Shown here: one piece after another, positions 7,576-16,305 of the stretch
Layout: each line of letters begins with the position of its first letter
Position numbering within the stretch: the first letter of the stretch is position 1
Assembly (NCBI RefSeq): GCF_900102135.1
Contig: NZ_FMVJ01000003.1
Span: 496,001-560,000, forward strand
Reading direction: 5' to 3'
Source of the DNA: Microvirga guangxiensis
GTDB lineage: Bacteria; Pseudomonadota; Alphaproteobacteria; Rhizobiales; Beijerinckiaceae
Length of the DNA stretch: 64,000 nt
Translations under genes and position numbers: made by a program
Notes under the pieces: generated by a model
Seen by the model: only the letters and a program-made list of their open reading frames with translations
Told to the model about the DNA's origin: nothing
The model's database searches: none

Positions 7576-9270
7576 ATGAAAGAACTATCAGGCGGTCAAG
7601 CTGCCGTTGAATCACTGCGCGCTGAGGGCGTCGAGCATGTCTTCGGCCTGATCGGTTCCGCTACGATGGAAATGTTCGATGCTCTTCATGGAGCCAGCGA
7701 CATAAAGTTCATCAGCGTTCGTGACGAGCGGACAGGCACTCACATGGCCGATGGCTATGCAAGAGCCAGCGGCAGGGCAGGGGTCATTCTGGCGGGGCAG
7801 AACGGTCCCGGCGCAACGAATCTGGTGACGGGGCTTGCCCAAGCTGCGGCTGCCTATTCCCCGGTCGTTTCTCTCGCCGGCTCCCTGTCGAGCGGCCATG
7901 TCTATCGGGACGCGTTCCAGGAAGTCGATCAGCAGGCGCTGTTTCGCCCCATTACCAAGAAGACATGGACCGTGACGCAGACGGAGCGTGTCCCGGAAAT
8001 GTTCCGAGAGGCATTCCGCGTTGCGATGACTCCGCGGCGCGGCCCGGTGCAGCTCAACCTGCCTCGCGACATTCTTTCCACGACTGCCGACTTCCCCGAC
8101 TTCCAGAAGCCAGAGAACTATCGGCCAGTCTCGGCGCCCGCAGGCGAGACTGATGCGATCAACCGGGCTGCCAGGCTTCTGGCCAATGCCGCGAAGCCGT
8201 TGATCATCGTCGGAGGCGGCATCAAGAACACGGGCGGCCACGAGAGTGCCTTGCTGCTCGCCGAGCGTCTGAATGCTCCGGTCGTGATGGCTCCTGGCCA
8301 TGGTGACGCAATCCCCTTCGGACATCCGCTGAATGCCGGACAGATGGGCCCCCGCGGAAACCCGGTTGCCTCCAAGCTCGCGCGGGAAGCGGATGTGATT
8401 CTCGCCCTGGGTACGCGCTTGGGCTTCAACACGACGTTCTATTCGTACGACAACATCAATCGCGATGCGGACATCATCCAGGTTGAGCTGGAGCCGACCG
8501 CAATCGGACGCTACTTCCCGGTTGCAGTCGGCATCTGGGCGGACGCCCCTACGGCGGCGCGGCAGATCTGCGATGCGGTTGGAAATGCGGCACGCCGCCA
8601 AGAGGTGGAGGCATGGTCGAACACCTTCAAAAATGAGCGGGCCGCTTACCTTGAAAAGCGCGACATGGACGGAACGCTCATGTCTGATCCCATTCAACCG
8701 GCACGCCTGTTCAAGACCCTGCGGGATGTGTTGCCGAGGGATGCTGCGGTGACGATGGACGCGGGAACCCTGTGTCTGCAGGCAACGGACGCCCTGAACT
8801 TTTGGGAGCCGCCGTGCTTCTTCACGCCACTGGATTTCGGCCTCGTCGGCTTCTCCTTCGCCTGCGGACTTGGTGTGAAACTGGCGCGCCCCGACCGCAC
8901 GGTGGTCAGCCTCATGGGAGATGGCGGCTTCGGTATGACTCTGTCGGAGCTCAGCACTGCGGTGGAGTACGGCATCAACACCGTGACGATCGTGATGAAC
9001 AATCAGAGTTGGGGCGCGGAGAAAGCCTATCAGAGAGATTTCTTTGGCGGGCGCTATATCGGAGCCGACATTTCGAGCCCTCCCTTCGATGAGGTCGCGG
9101 AATTGTATGGCGCCGCAGGCTTCCGTGTCGATCGTGCCGCCGACATGGGAGATGCGATCCAGGCGGCCCTCAGGTGCGGCCGTCCGGCGGTCGTTGATGT
9201 CAAGGTTGAGCCGGCGGCGCTCTACAGCTTCCGCAGAGACTCCTTCCAGCATCGGGTCGCAAAGGCTTGA
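7576..9270 (+). CDS. ThDP-dependent enzyme, acetolactate-synthase superfamily, Xsc-like
   Basis: Cytoplasmic thiamine-diphosphate enzyme that makes or breaks C-C bonds next to a carbonyl. The catalytic Glu is in VRDERTGTHMADGYAR (about E51). The GDG...NN cofactor motif runs from MGDGGFGM to VMNNQSWG. The three-domain layout (PYR, central, PP; 564 residues) is complete. The segment NQSWGAEKAYQRDFF resembles sulfoacetaldehyde acetyltransferase (NRQWGAEKKNQVDF) more than acetolactate synthase. Together with the SsuABC-type importer upstream and a YeiH-type exporter downstream this suggests a C2 sulfonate or related 2-oxo/aldehyde substrate. No phosphotransacetylase gene is nearby, so Xsc function is only an hypothesis. 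AAGGAAAA before the ATG supports the start. Confidence 0.8.
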   Translation: MKELSGGQAAVESLRAEGVEHVFGLIGSATMEMFDALHGASDIKFISVRDERTGTHMADGYARASGRAGVILAGQNGPGATNLVTGLAQAAAAYSPVVSLAGSLSSGHVYRDAFQEVDQQALFRPITKKTWTVTQTERVPEMFREAFRVAMTPRRGPVQLNLPRDILSTTADFPDFQKPENYRPVSAPAGETDAINRAARLLANAAKPLIIVGGGIKNTGGHESALLLAERLNAPVVMAPGHGDAIPFGHPLNAGQMGPRGNPVASKLAREADVILALGTRLGFNTTFYSYDNINRDADIIQVELEPTAIGRYFPVAVGIWADAPTAARQICDAVGNAARRQEVEAWSNTFKNERAAYLEKRDMDGTLMSDPIQPARLFKTLRDVLPRDAAVTMDAGTLCLQATDALNFWEPPCFFTPLDFGLVGFSFACGLGVKLARPDRTVVSLMGDGGFGMTLSELSTAVEYGINTVTIVMNNQSWGAEKAYQRDFFGGRYIGADISSPPFDEVAELYGAAGFRVDRAADMGDAIQAALRCGRPAVVDVKVEPAALYSFRRDSFQHRVAKA

Positions 9271-9273
9271 ATA

Positions 9274-10896
9274 ATGGACGAAACATACGACTATATCGTT
9301 GTCGGTGCGGGCTCGGCCGGAGCCCCACTCGCCGCGCGACTAAGCGAAAGCGGCAGACATCGGGTTCTTCTCCTTGAAGCGGGCGGGGAGGATGACAGCA
9401 TCTGGATCCATATTCCGCTCGGCGTCGGCAAGCTCCTGACGAACGATCGCTACGTATGGCCCTACAGCTCGGAACCCCAGGTCCACCTTGCAGGACAGCG
9501 CATCTACTCGCCGCGTGGACGTGTCCTCGGCGGCTCGAGCGCCGTCAACGGCATGGCCTATCTCTGGGGCGATCGTGAGATCTATGACGGCTGGAGCAGG
9601 GACGGACTGACCGGATGGAGTTTCTCCGACGTTCTGCCTTACTTCCAGAAGATGGAGTCGAATGAGTACAGCGAAAATCCATTACGCGGACGCTCCGGGC
9701 CGCTCAAGATCACCGATCTGAAGAAACGGGATCCGGACTCGTTGTCAGATGCCTTCATTGCAGGCTGCAAAGAGGCCGGAATCCCTGAAACGCAGGATTA
9801 CAACGCGGGAAGCTACGAAGGCGTGCGATACCTCGAGCAATCCGCCTATCGCGGGCGGCGGTTCTCGACGGCAGTCGCCTATCTGCGTGATGCGAAGCGA
9901 CGCAAGAACCTGACGATCCTGACAAAAGCGCAAGCCACCAAGATCCGGTTCGAAGGACGCAAGGCCGTAGGGGTCGACTTCATCCAGAATGGTGTTCTCA
10001 AAACAGCGAATGTTCGGGGAGAGATATGTCTCTGTTCGGGTTCGATCATGAGCCCTCATCTTCTCGAACTGTCGGGAGTAGGGGATGGCGATCGATTGAA
10101 GCAGCTCGATATACCCGTCGTCTTCAATAACTCTTCGGTCGGCGAGAACCTGGTGGATCATCTTCAGGTCCGGCGGACTTATGAGACGAATGTTCCGATT
10201 ACGATCAACGATCTCATGAACCGACCAACCCGGAAAGTCACGGCGGGTCTGCGCTATTTGTTCAGCCGGAAGGGAACATTCGCGGGAACATCCTCCACTG
10301 CACATGCCATCACTCGATCCAGCCAGGATCAAGCAAAGGCCGATGTGATGATCCGCCTCTACCTGATCAGCGGCAAGGATCGGTATTCGCGCACGAAGCT
10401 CGGCGGCATCGACGCATTCTCGGGCTTTTCCGTCGGCGGCTTTCTGCTTTCGCCAAAATCCCGCGGTCATGTTCATATCGCGTCGACGGACCCGCTCCAG
10501 CTTCCGGCCATCCAGCCGAACTATTTCGGGCATCCGGACGATGCCGCAGCCGCGGTGCGCATCCTCAGGCTCATCAAACGTGTGGCGGAGACATCGTCAT
10601 TCGGTTCGGTGATCTGCAAGCAGCATCAGCCCGTATCGCCGGAGGAGACCGACGACGCATTGCTGGAATACGCCAAGCAGACGGGACAGACCGCTTGGCA
10701 CACAGTCGGAAGCTGTCGGATGGGCAAAGAGGGCGATGCCGTCGTGGATACGCGCCTTCGCGTCCACGGGCTTGAGGGAATTAGAGTCGTCGATGCTTCC
10801 GTGTTCCCGACGATACCTTCATCGAATACCAATGCGCCTTCGATCATGCTTGGGGAGCGAGGTGCCGATTTGATCCTGAGCGATGCGAGAGCCTGA
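9274..10896 (+). CDS. GMC-family FAD oxidoreductase (choline-dehydrogenase-like)
   Basis: Flavin-dependent alcohol oxidase or dehydrogenase. It has the FAD dinucleotide-binding GAGSAGAPLAARL at residues 12-24, GMC signature 1 region GRVLGGSSAVNGM near residue 88, signature 2-like SGSIMSPHLLELSGVG, and the C-terminal active-site segment AWHTVGSCRMG plus the NAPSIMLGERGADLI cap. Length 540 is normal. It follows the ThDP gene by 3 bp and is followed by a CMD-fold protein 10 bp later, so the three are co-transcribed. It probably oxidises an alcohol produced from or feeding the ThDP reaction; the substrate is not identifiable. Confidence 0.9.
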   Translation: MDETYDYIVVGAGSAGAPLAARLSESGRHRVLLLEAGGEDDSIWIHIPLGVGKLLTNDRYVWPYSSEPQVHLAGQRIYSPRGRVLGGSSAVNGMAYLWGDREIYDGWSRDGLTGWSFSDVLPYFQKMESNEYSENPLRGRSGPLKITDLKKRDPDSLSDAFIAGCKEAGIPETQDYNAGSYEGVRYLEQSAYRGRRFSTAVAYLRDAKRRKNLTILTKAQATKIRFEGRKAVGVDFIQNGVLKTANVRGEICLCSGSIMSPHLLELSGVGDGDRLKQLDIPVVFNNSSVGENLVDHLQVRRTYETNVPITINDLMNRPTRKVTAGLRYLFSRKGTFAGTSSTAHAITRSSQDQAKADVMIRLYLISGKDRYSRTKLGGIDAFSGFSVGGFLLSPKSRGHVHIASTDPLQLPAIQPNYFGHPDDAAAAVRILRLIKRVAETSSFGSVICKQHQPVSPEETDDALLEYAKQTGQTAWHTVGSCRMGKEGDAVVDTRLRVHGLEGIRVVDASVFPTIPSSNTNAPSIMLGERGADLILSDARA

Positions 10897-10906
10897 GAGA
10901 ACTAGC

Positions 10907-11302
10907 ATGACAACCCTTCAAGATACTCAATCCTACCCTCACACTCTGGATCATATCCGCAAAGGTGATTGGAACCCGCTCTGGGATCAGATCCGGGAGC
11001 GCGATCCGGAATTCCTGGAGGCCTATCTCGCCTTCCGCAGCGTTCCTCATAGGAACGGCCCACTGCCGCAAAAGACGAAAGAGCTGATCCTGGTTGCCGT
11101 CAACGCCTCAACGACGCACCTCTATGGGCCGGGCGTCCGGCGCCATATGCAGAATGCAATCCGAGCCGGTGCGACACCCGAGGAACTCATGGAAGTGATC
11201 CAGCTGACAACGGTGATCGGGATACATTCCTGCAATCTGGCGCTGCCGATCCTCATCGAGGAGGTGGAGAAGGTGTCGGCGGGCAATCCGTCAGGTCAGT
11301 GA
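10907..11302 (+). CDS. Carboxymuconolactone decarboxylase-family protein
   Basis: Small (131-residue) all-helical AhpD/CMD-fold protein. The family pattern is visible in the helix KTKELILVAVNAS, the conserved HLYGPGVRRHMQNAIRAGAT segment and ELMEVIQLTTVIGIHS. The CxxC redox pair of AhpD is absent, which points to the decarboxylase/isomerase-like branch rather than a peroxidase. The start at 10907 (MTTLQ...) is preferred to an upstream ATG that would overlap the GMC gene. It is the last gene of the ThDP-GMC-CMD string. Confidence 0.82.
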   Translation: MTTLQDTQSYPHTLDHIRKGDWNPLWDQIRERDPEFLEAYLAFRSVPHRNGPLPQKTKELILVAVNASTTHLYGPGVRRHMQNAIRAGATPEELMEVIQLTTVIGIHSCNLALPILIEEVEKVSAGNPSGQ

Positions 11303-11470
11303 GGGGAACCTGGATCGGGCTTCGTCCCTGAGGCCCGATTCCTCAACAACTTCCTTGGATTTCCTGTCCTGTTTGGATTATCTGCACCTTGTTCAGCGCT
11401 GCGGCGGGCCATGGTCCCTCCGCGGCAAGATCTTCCCATGGCCCAGGTTTTCCTTGGCCAATGACGCAGG

Positions 11471-12496
11471 ATGCGTGAAGTGCCGACTAATAACTGGAGC
11501 CGCATCCTCCCCGGGATCGCCCTTTGTACAGCGATCTCGCTCGCCGCCATGGGATTGCAGGCCATCGAAGAGCACTGGACCGGACGGCCATGGCTCGAGG
11601 CGCTCGTCATTGCAATCCTGCTCGGCACGATCCTGCGAACCGCATGGACGCCCGGCCCCCGCTGGACGCCCGGCATCAATTTTTCCGCTAAGACTCTTCT
11701 GGAGGTCGCCGTTGTGCTCCTGGGAGCTTCCATAAGCTTTCAGGCGGTGATGCAGGCGGGTTTAGGTCTGATTATCGGCATTGCCGCAGTCGTGGCCGTT
11801 GCAATCCTTGCAAGCTACGGCCTGTGCCGTTTGCTGGGCTTGCCGAAACGCATGGCAGTTCTGGTCGCGTGCGGAAACTCGATCTGCGGGAATTCGGCTA
11901 TCGCGGCGGTTGCGCCGGTGATCGGTGCAAAGCCCGAGGATGTCGCTTCTTCTATTGCATTCACGGCTGTGCTGGGTGTGATCGTCGTGCTGACCTTGCC
12001 GATTCTGGTGCCGCTGCTCGGTCTCTCGCTCACCCAATACGGCGTGCTTGCGGGGCTCACGGTATATGCGGTGCCGCAGGTTCTGGCTGCAACCGTGCCG
12101 ATCGGCCTCGTCAGTACGCAACTCGGCACTCTCGTCAAGCTCGTGCGAGTTCTTATGCTCGGCCCGGTCGTTATCGTCCTATCGATCCTGGGCGGTCGTG
12201 AAACGTCGACTTCGAAAACGGGCTTGTCCCTGAAGAAGCTCGTGCCTTGGTTCATAATCGGCTTCCTGGGTTTGGCTGCCCTGCGCTCCTTCGGCGTCAT
12301 TCCAGAGGCCATCTTAAGCGCCATCCTTCCGACCGCCACGATGCTGACCATCATTTCCATGGCGGCGCTCGGTCTCGGCGTCGACTTGAAGGTGCTCGGG
12401 CGTGTAGGCGGCCGGGTGACGCTCGCCGTCACCCTTTCTCTTCTCGTTCTGGTTTCGATAAGCCTGGGACTGATCTGGCTGCTCGGATTGTCATAG
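11471..12496 (+). CDS. YeiH/UPF0324-family putative (sulfate/anion) exporter
   Basis: Polytopic membrane protein of 341 residues with about ten hydrophobic spans. The family landmarks are the duplicated re-entrant-like segments: NFSAKTLLEVAVVLLGASIS near residue 75 and the Gly/Ser-rich CGNSICGNSAIAAVAPVIGA around 138-157, then LTVYAVPQVLAATVPIG. Proteins of this family are encoded in several sulfonate-degradation loci, where they are proposed to export sulfite or sulfate. That fits an Xsc-like enzyme in the preceding operon, but transport has not been shown here. The 168-bp gap upstream leaves room for a separate promoter. Confidence 0.85.
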   Translation: MREVPTNNWSRILPGIALCTAISLAAMGLQAIEEHWTGRPWLEALVIAILLGTILRTAWTPGPRWTPGINFSAKTLLEVAVVLLGASISFQAVMQAGLGLIIGIAAVVAVAILASYGLCRLLGLPKRMAVLVACGNSICGNSAIAAVAPVIGAKPEDVASSIAFTAVLGVIVVLTLPILVPLLGLSLTQYGVLAGLTVYAVPQVLAATVPIGLVSTQLGTLVKLVRVLMLGPVVIVLSILGGRETSTSKTGLSLKKLVPWFIIGFLGLAALRSFGVIPEAILSAILPTATMLTIISMAALGLGVDLKVLGRVGGRVTLAVTLSLLVLVSISLGLIWLLGLS

Positions 12497-12575
12497 GAAC
12501 GTATGGACCGATGCGGAACGGTGCACATGCCGCTGCATGGTCTGAGAGCTTTGTAAATTCGGAAGGTTTGTTGGA

Positions 12576-13673
12576 GTGACTGAAGTTCGCGGGATTCTTC
12601 AACGATGGCTGCGAGCCTTCACCTCGTCATTCTTTCTCTACGGGCGGTTCGTGATTGCCCTGCTCATCGGCGCATTCGGGGGATGGGTGTTCGTCCAGGC
12701 GCAGTTGCCGCTGCCGTGGATGCTCGGTTCCATGACGGCCTGTACCCTGGCTTCACTCGCGCGGTTGCCGATCAAAGCGCCGGAAATGATCCGGCCACCC
12801 ATGACGATGATCATCGGTGTAATGCTGGGGGCAGGCTTCACGCCACAGATTCTCGAAGGTCTTGGTGGATGGATCCTTACGATCCTCGGCCTTGCAGGGT
12901 TCGTTCTGGTGAGTGGTGCCGCCTGTGTTGCCTATTTCCGCCGGATCGGAGGATTCGACCTTGCCACAGCCTATTTCTCTGGGATGCCCGGCGGCATTGT
13001 CGAGATGGTCGCCGCAGGTGATGAAGAAGGTGGAGATGCGCGAACTATCGCGCTCGTGCACTCGGCTCGCATTCTGCTCGTCGTACTCACGCTGCCATTC
13101 CTGGTACAGGCGATCAGCGGAACCGCGATTGGGGCACGGCCTCAACTCGGATTGTCAATCCTGGAGACGTCTTGGCGCGATGAAGTTTGGCTCCTTGTTA
13201 CGGCACTGTCCGGAGCGTGGATTGGGCGTGCCCTGCGTCTGCCGGCTCATGTCTTGCTTGGTCCGATGCTCGTCAGTGCAGGGGTGCATATCTTCGGCTG
13301 GACGCAATTCAAGCCGGCAATCGAGATCGTCAATGCGGCGCAGTTGGTGCTGGGCACGGCCATTGGATGCCGCTTTGCCGGAACGGCCACGAGAGAGGTC
13401 GTTCGTATCCTTGTACTATCCCTTGGGTCGACCATTCTCCTGCTCGCGATCACGGCGATATTCGCTGTCGGAGTAAGCCGGGTTTCGGCTTATGGCGAAA
13501 TTCCATTGCTCCTTGCCTATTCCCCCGGCGGCCTGGCCGAGATGAGCCTTGTGGCACTTGCGCTCGGTATCGAGGGCGCCTTCGTCGCCGCTCACCACAT
13601 CATCCGCGTGTTTCTTGTGATGCTGGGAGCAGCACCCGCATTCGCTATCGTGTCCAAGAGAAACAAGCGGTAA
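12576..13673 (+). CDS. AbrB-family (duplicated) membrane protein
   Basis: Membrane protein of 365 residues with two internally similar halves, each containing a PWMLGSMTA / HVLLGPMLVSAG-type motif (near residues 48 and 225) and a Gly-rich SGMPGGIVEMVAAGDEEG / YSPGGLAEMSLVALALG motif (near residues 133 and 310). This duplication defines the AbrB family (once annotated as ammonia monooxygenase); members are putative transporters or regulators of unknown substrate. Start is a GTG preceded by GTTTGTTGGA; no closer ATG with a better site is present. It is 79 bp downstream of the YeiH-like gene and may work with it. Confidence 0.85.
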   Translation: MTEVRGILQRWLRAFTSSFFLYGRFVIALLIGAFGGWVFVQAQLPLPWMLGSMTACTLASLARLPIKAPEMIRPPMTMIIGVMLGAGFTPQILEGLGGWILTILGLAGFVLVSGAACVAYFRRIGGFDLATAYFSGMPGGIVEMVAAGDEEGGDARTIALVHSARILLVVLTLPFLVQAISGTAIGARPQLGLSILETSWRDEVWLLVTALSGAWIGRALRLPAHVLLGPMLVSAGVHIFGWTQFKPAIEIVNAAQLVLGTAIGCRFAGTATREVVRILVLSLGSTILLLAITAIFAVGVSRVSAYGEIPLLLAYSPGGLAEMSLVALALGIEGAFVAAHHIIRVFLVMLGAAPAFAIVSKRNKR

Positions 13674-14259
13674 AGTTGGCAGCAATCGTCCTCATCTTTC
13701 AGAGGTACCTCGACGAGCGAACCAATAGCACCCTCCCTGACGACCTAGGTTAAAGGATGATCATGCGTTAGCGTTCTTTGCAGATCGCGAAGGCCCATCG
13801 CACCGCGCGTCAGGATGAGGCGATTTTTGCCTGCTGACATCACATGCCTTGCGGAAGTCTCAGGTAAGATTAGATTAGCAGTCACGCTTGAGGGCGTCCG
13901 CATATATTCATGCTTGGCCTTAACAGGGAGGTCCGGCTTTTGTGAAGGCTGTCGCTTCCACGCATCTGTCGCATCAATGCCCACAGCGGGACGGTTTATA
14001 AGCGTGCCAGTAGAGTGATGGGGTGCCTCGTGCCGAGGGGCCAAGATCAACAAGGACATTTACGCTGAATCGATAGAGCCGATCAGGAGGTTCGCATGCG
14101 TCGTCTCCGGACGCTGCATCGATGGCAGGTCGGTTGGGCGTTATGCGTTCAGAGGCGTCGCGCGTTCGCAGGGACTCTTTAACCCTTGAGCCGGAACCTG
14201 CAGCGGAGCCCCAGAGCAGATTGCGATAGCGATTGTCACGCCTGATGGAGCGTGGAAGC
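13674..14259. other. Intergenic stretch without a recognised gene
   Basis: About 590 bp with short overlapping open frames on both strands, none with a convincing start, ribosome-binding site or familiar motif. No tRNA, clear terminator or long repeat was seen. It separates the transporter genes from the oxidoreductase cluster and may be an eroded gene. Confidence 0.4.
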
Positions 14260-14724
14260 ATGGGTATCCTTCTTTTCAGTGCGTTGATCGGCATGGTCGC
14301 AGGTCTGCGCGCCATGATGGCCCCTGCTGCGGTGAGCTGGGCGGCGTCGTTGGGCTACCTGGATCTCGAGGGAAGCTGGCTTGCATTCTTGGGCTATCGT
14401 TTCACGCCATGGCTGCTGACGCTGCTCGCACTGGGTGAACTCGTGGCCGATCAGTTGCCCTCTACGCCAAGCCGGAAAGTGCCCATCCAGTTCGGCACAC
14501 GGATCGTCACGGGAGCCTTGTCGGGAGCAGCCATCGGTGTTGCGGGCGGTAGCCTTGTCGCGGGCCTCATCGCCGGGGCGATCGGGGCTGTCATCGGCAC
14601 ATTGGGAGGCGCGGCCATACGGTCTCGTCTGGCCAAGAGGTTCGGAATGGATCGTCCCGCCGCCTTTATCGAGGATGCCGTTGCATTCCTGGCCTGCGTG
14701 TTTGTGATCGGAGCCATGCCATGA
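14260..14724 (+). CDS. DUF4126-like small membrane protein
   Basis: 154-residue membrane protein with an N-terminal span (ILLFSALIGMVAGLRAMMAP), a middle span and a long Gly/Ala-rich segment (GALSGAAIGVAGGSLVAGLI) resembling the glycine-zipper part of DUF4126 proteins, then a basic loop (RSRLAKRF) and a final span. The ATG at 14260 was chosen over in-frame upstream TTG/ATG because GGAG and GGAAG lie just before it. The stop overlaps the next start (ATGA), tying it to the flavoprotein. Function unknown. Confidence 0.75.
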   Translation: MGILLFSALIGMVAGLRAMMAPAAVSWAASLGYLDLEGSWLAFLGYRFTPWLLTLLALGELVADQLPSTPSRKVPIQFGTRIVTGALSGAAIGVAGGSLVAGLIAGAIGAVIGTLGGAAIRSRLAKRFGMDRPAAFIEDAVAFLACVFVIGAMP

Positions 14725-16100
14725 CTGAGAACTTCGACGCCATCATCATCGGGGCCGGGCAGGCAGGGCCGCCCCTCGCCGGGCGTCTGACCGGTGCGGG
14801 AATGAGAGTCGCGCTCATCGAGCGCAAGCTGTTCGGCGGCACCTGCGTCAATACCGGCTGCATGCCGACCAAAACGCTGGTCGCCAGTGCTTATGCCGCT
14901 CACCTTGCCCGGCGAAGCGCCGAATATGGAATCATGATCGAGAGCCCGATCAGCATCGACATGAAGCGCGTGAAGGCCAGAGCCGAGACCGTTTCGACGA
15001 ATGCCCGCACGAACCTGGAAAAATGGCTGCGCAGCATGGATGGTCTGACCGTCATCGAAGGCCATGCCCGCTTCGAAGGGCCGGATACCGTCCGGGCAGG
15101 TGAGCGGTTACTGAGGTCACCGCGCGTCTTCATCAATGTCGGCGGACGGGCAAACATCCCGGACATGCCGGGTGTCGGCACGGTCAGCTATCTCACCAAT
15201 ACCTCGATCCTCCAGCTCGATACTCTGCCAAGGCATCTGGTCGTGATCGGAGGCAGCTATATCGGTCTTGAATTCGCGCAGATGTACCGGCGCTTCGGCG
15301 CCGAGGTCACGATTGTCGAGAAAGGGCCGCGCCTGATCTCACGCGAGGACGAGGATGTGTCGGATGCCATCCGGGACATCCTGGTCGATGAGGGGATCAC
15401 GGTCCGCACCGATGCCACCTGCATCGGCTTCAAGCCCCATACTGAGGGCGTATCGGTGGATGTCGATTGCACCTCCGGCGATCCGGCGGTCGTCGGTTCG
15501 CATGTGCTTCTCGCCATCGGTCGGCGTCCCAACACCGAGGATCTCGGCCTCGACAGAGCAGGCGTCGCGATGGACCAACGGGGCTATATTCGCGTCGACG
15601 ATACGTTGGCGACGAACGTGCCAAGCATATGGGCGCTGGGCGATTGCAACGGTCGCGGCGCCTTTACGCATACGGCTTACAACGACTTCGAGATCGTCGC
15701 CGCCAATCTGCTCGACGACGCTTCCCGAAAGGTCAGTGAGCGCCTTCTCGGCTATGCCTTGTATATCGACCCTCCGCTCGGGCGTGTTGGAATGACAGAG
15801 GCTGAAGCGCGCGGGAGCAGCCGACGGATCCTCGTGTCCAAGCGCCCGATGACGCGGGTCGGGCGCGCCATTGAAAAGGGCGAGACCAAGGGTTTCATCA
15901 AGCTCGTCGCCGATGCAGAGACGAAGAAGATCCTCGGCGCGGCTATTCTGGGAACAGGAGGCGACGAAGCGATTCATGGCATCCTCGACATGATGAATGT
16001 CGATGCAGTTTATCCTGATCTGCAATGGGCAGTGCCCATCCATCCCACCGTCTCGGAACTGATCCCCACGGTGATCGGCGATCTGAGGCCGAGCGATTGA
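14721..16100 (+). CDS. FAD-dependent pyridine-nucleotide disulfide oxidoreductase (mercuric-reductase-like)
   Basis: Flavoprotein of the class I disulfide oxidoreductase family, 459 residues. It has FAD-binding GAGQAGPPLA (11-20), the redox-active CVNTGC pair (C42/C47), the second dinucleotide site GGSYIGLEFAQ (about 178) and the GDCNGRGAFTHTAYND FAD segment (about 307). The C-terminal dimerisation domain has the family's HPTVSELIP active-site His/Glu pair. It lacks the N-terminal HMA domain and C-terminal Cys pair of true MerA, so mercury reduction is unlikely. It may be a general thiol/NADPH oxidoreductase. It is coupled to the DUF4126-like gene upstream and lies 205 bp before the YdeP-type enzyme. 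Confidence 0.88.
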   Translation: MTENFDAIIIGAGQAGPPLAGRLTGAGMRVALIERKLFGGTCVNTGCMPTKTLVASAYAAHLARRSAEYGIMIESPISIDMKRVKARAETVSTNARTNLEKWLRSMDGLTVIEGHARFEGPDTVRAGERLLRSPRVFINVGGRANIPDMPGVGTVSYLTNTSILQLDTLPRHLVVIGGSYIGLEFAQMYRRFGAEVTIVEKGPRLISREDEDVSDAIRDILVDEGITVRTDATCIGFKPHTEGVSVDVDCTSGDPAVVGSHVLLAIGRRPNTEDLGLDRAGVAMDQRGYIRVDDTLATNVPSIWALGDCNGRGAFTHTAYNDFEIVAANLLDDASRKVSERLLGYALYIDPPLGRVGMTEAEARGSSRRILVSKRPMTRVGRAIEKGETKGFIKLVADAETKKILGAAILGTGGDEAIHGILDMMNVDAVYPDLQWAVPIHPTVSELIPTVIGDLRPSD

Positions 16101-16305
16101 AGAGGAGTCTGGCCTCGCCAGGGCATCCGGTGGAGTTCGCGCCGTAGCTTCGTTCTGTCGCCGAACGAAGACAGCCGGATCGGGATGATCCTCCTCGATG
16201 GAAGAAGAGGCATCTTCGGCCGGATGGAACTTCCGGCTTTCGGGCTTGTTCCGAACTTAGCAGCACCGAATGGTTGGCCTGTCCGCCGCCTCCGAGGGGA
16301 GCCAG

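Noticed and set aside
7612-9252. 546-codon frame antisense to the ThDP enzyme
   Set aside because: Mirror image of a gene with intact cofactor motifs; no start signal or domain.
14721-16100. Annotation as true mercuric reductase (merA)
   Set aside because: The CVNTGC pair is shared by the whole family; the C-terminal vicinal Cys pair and mer neighbours are missing.
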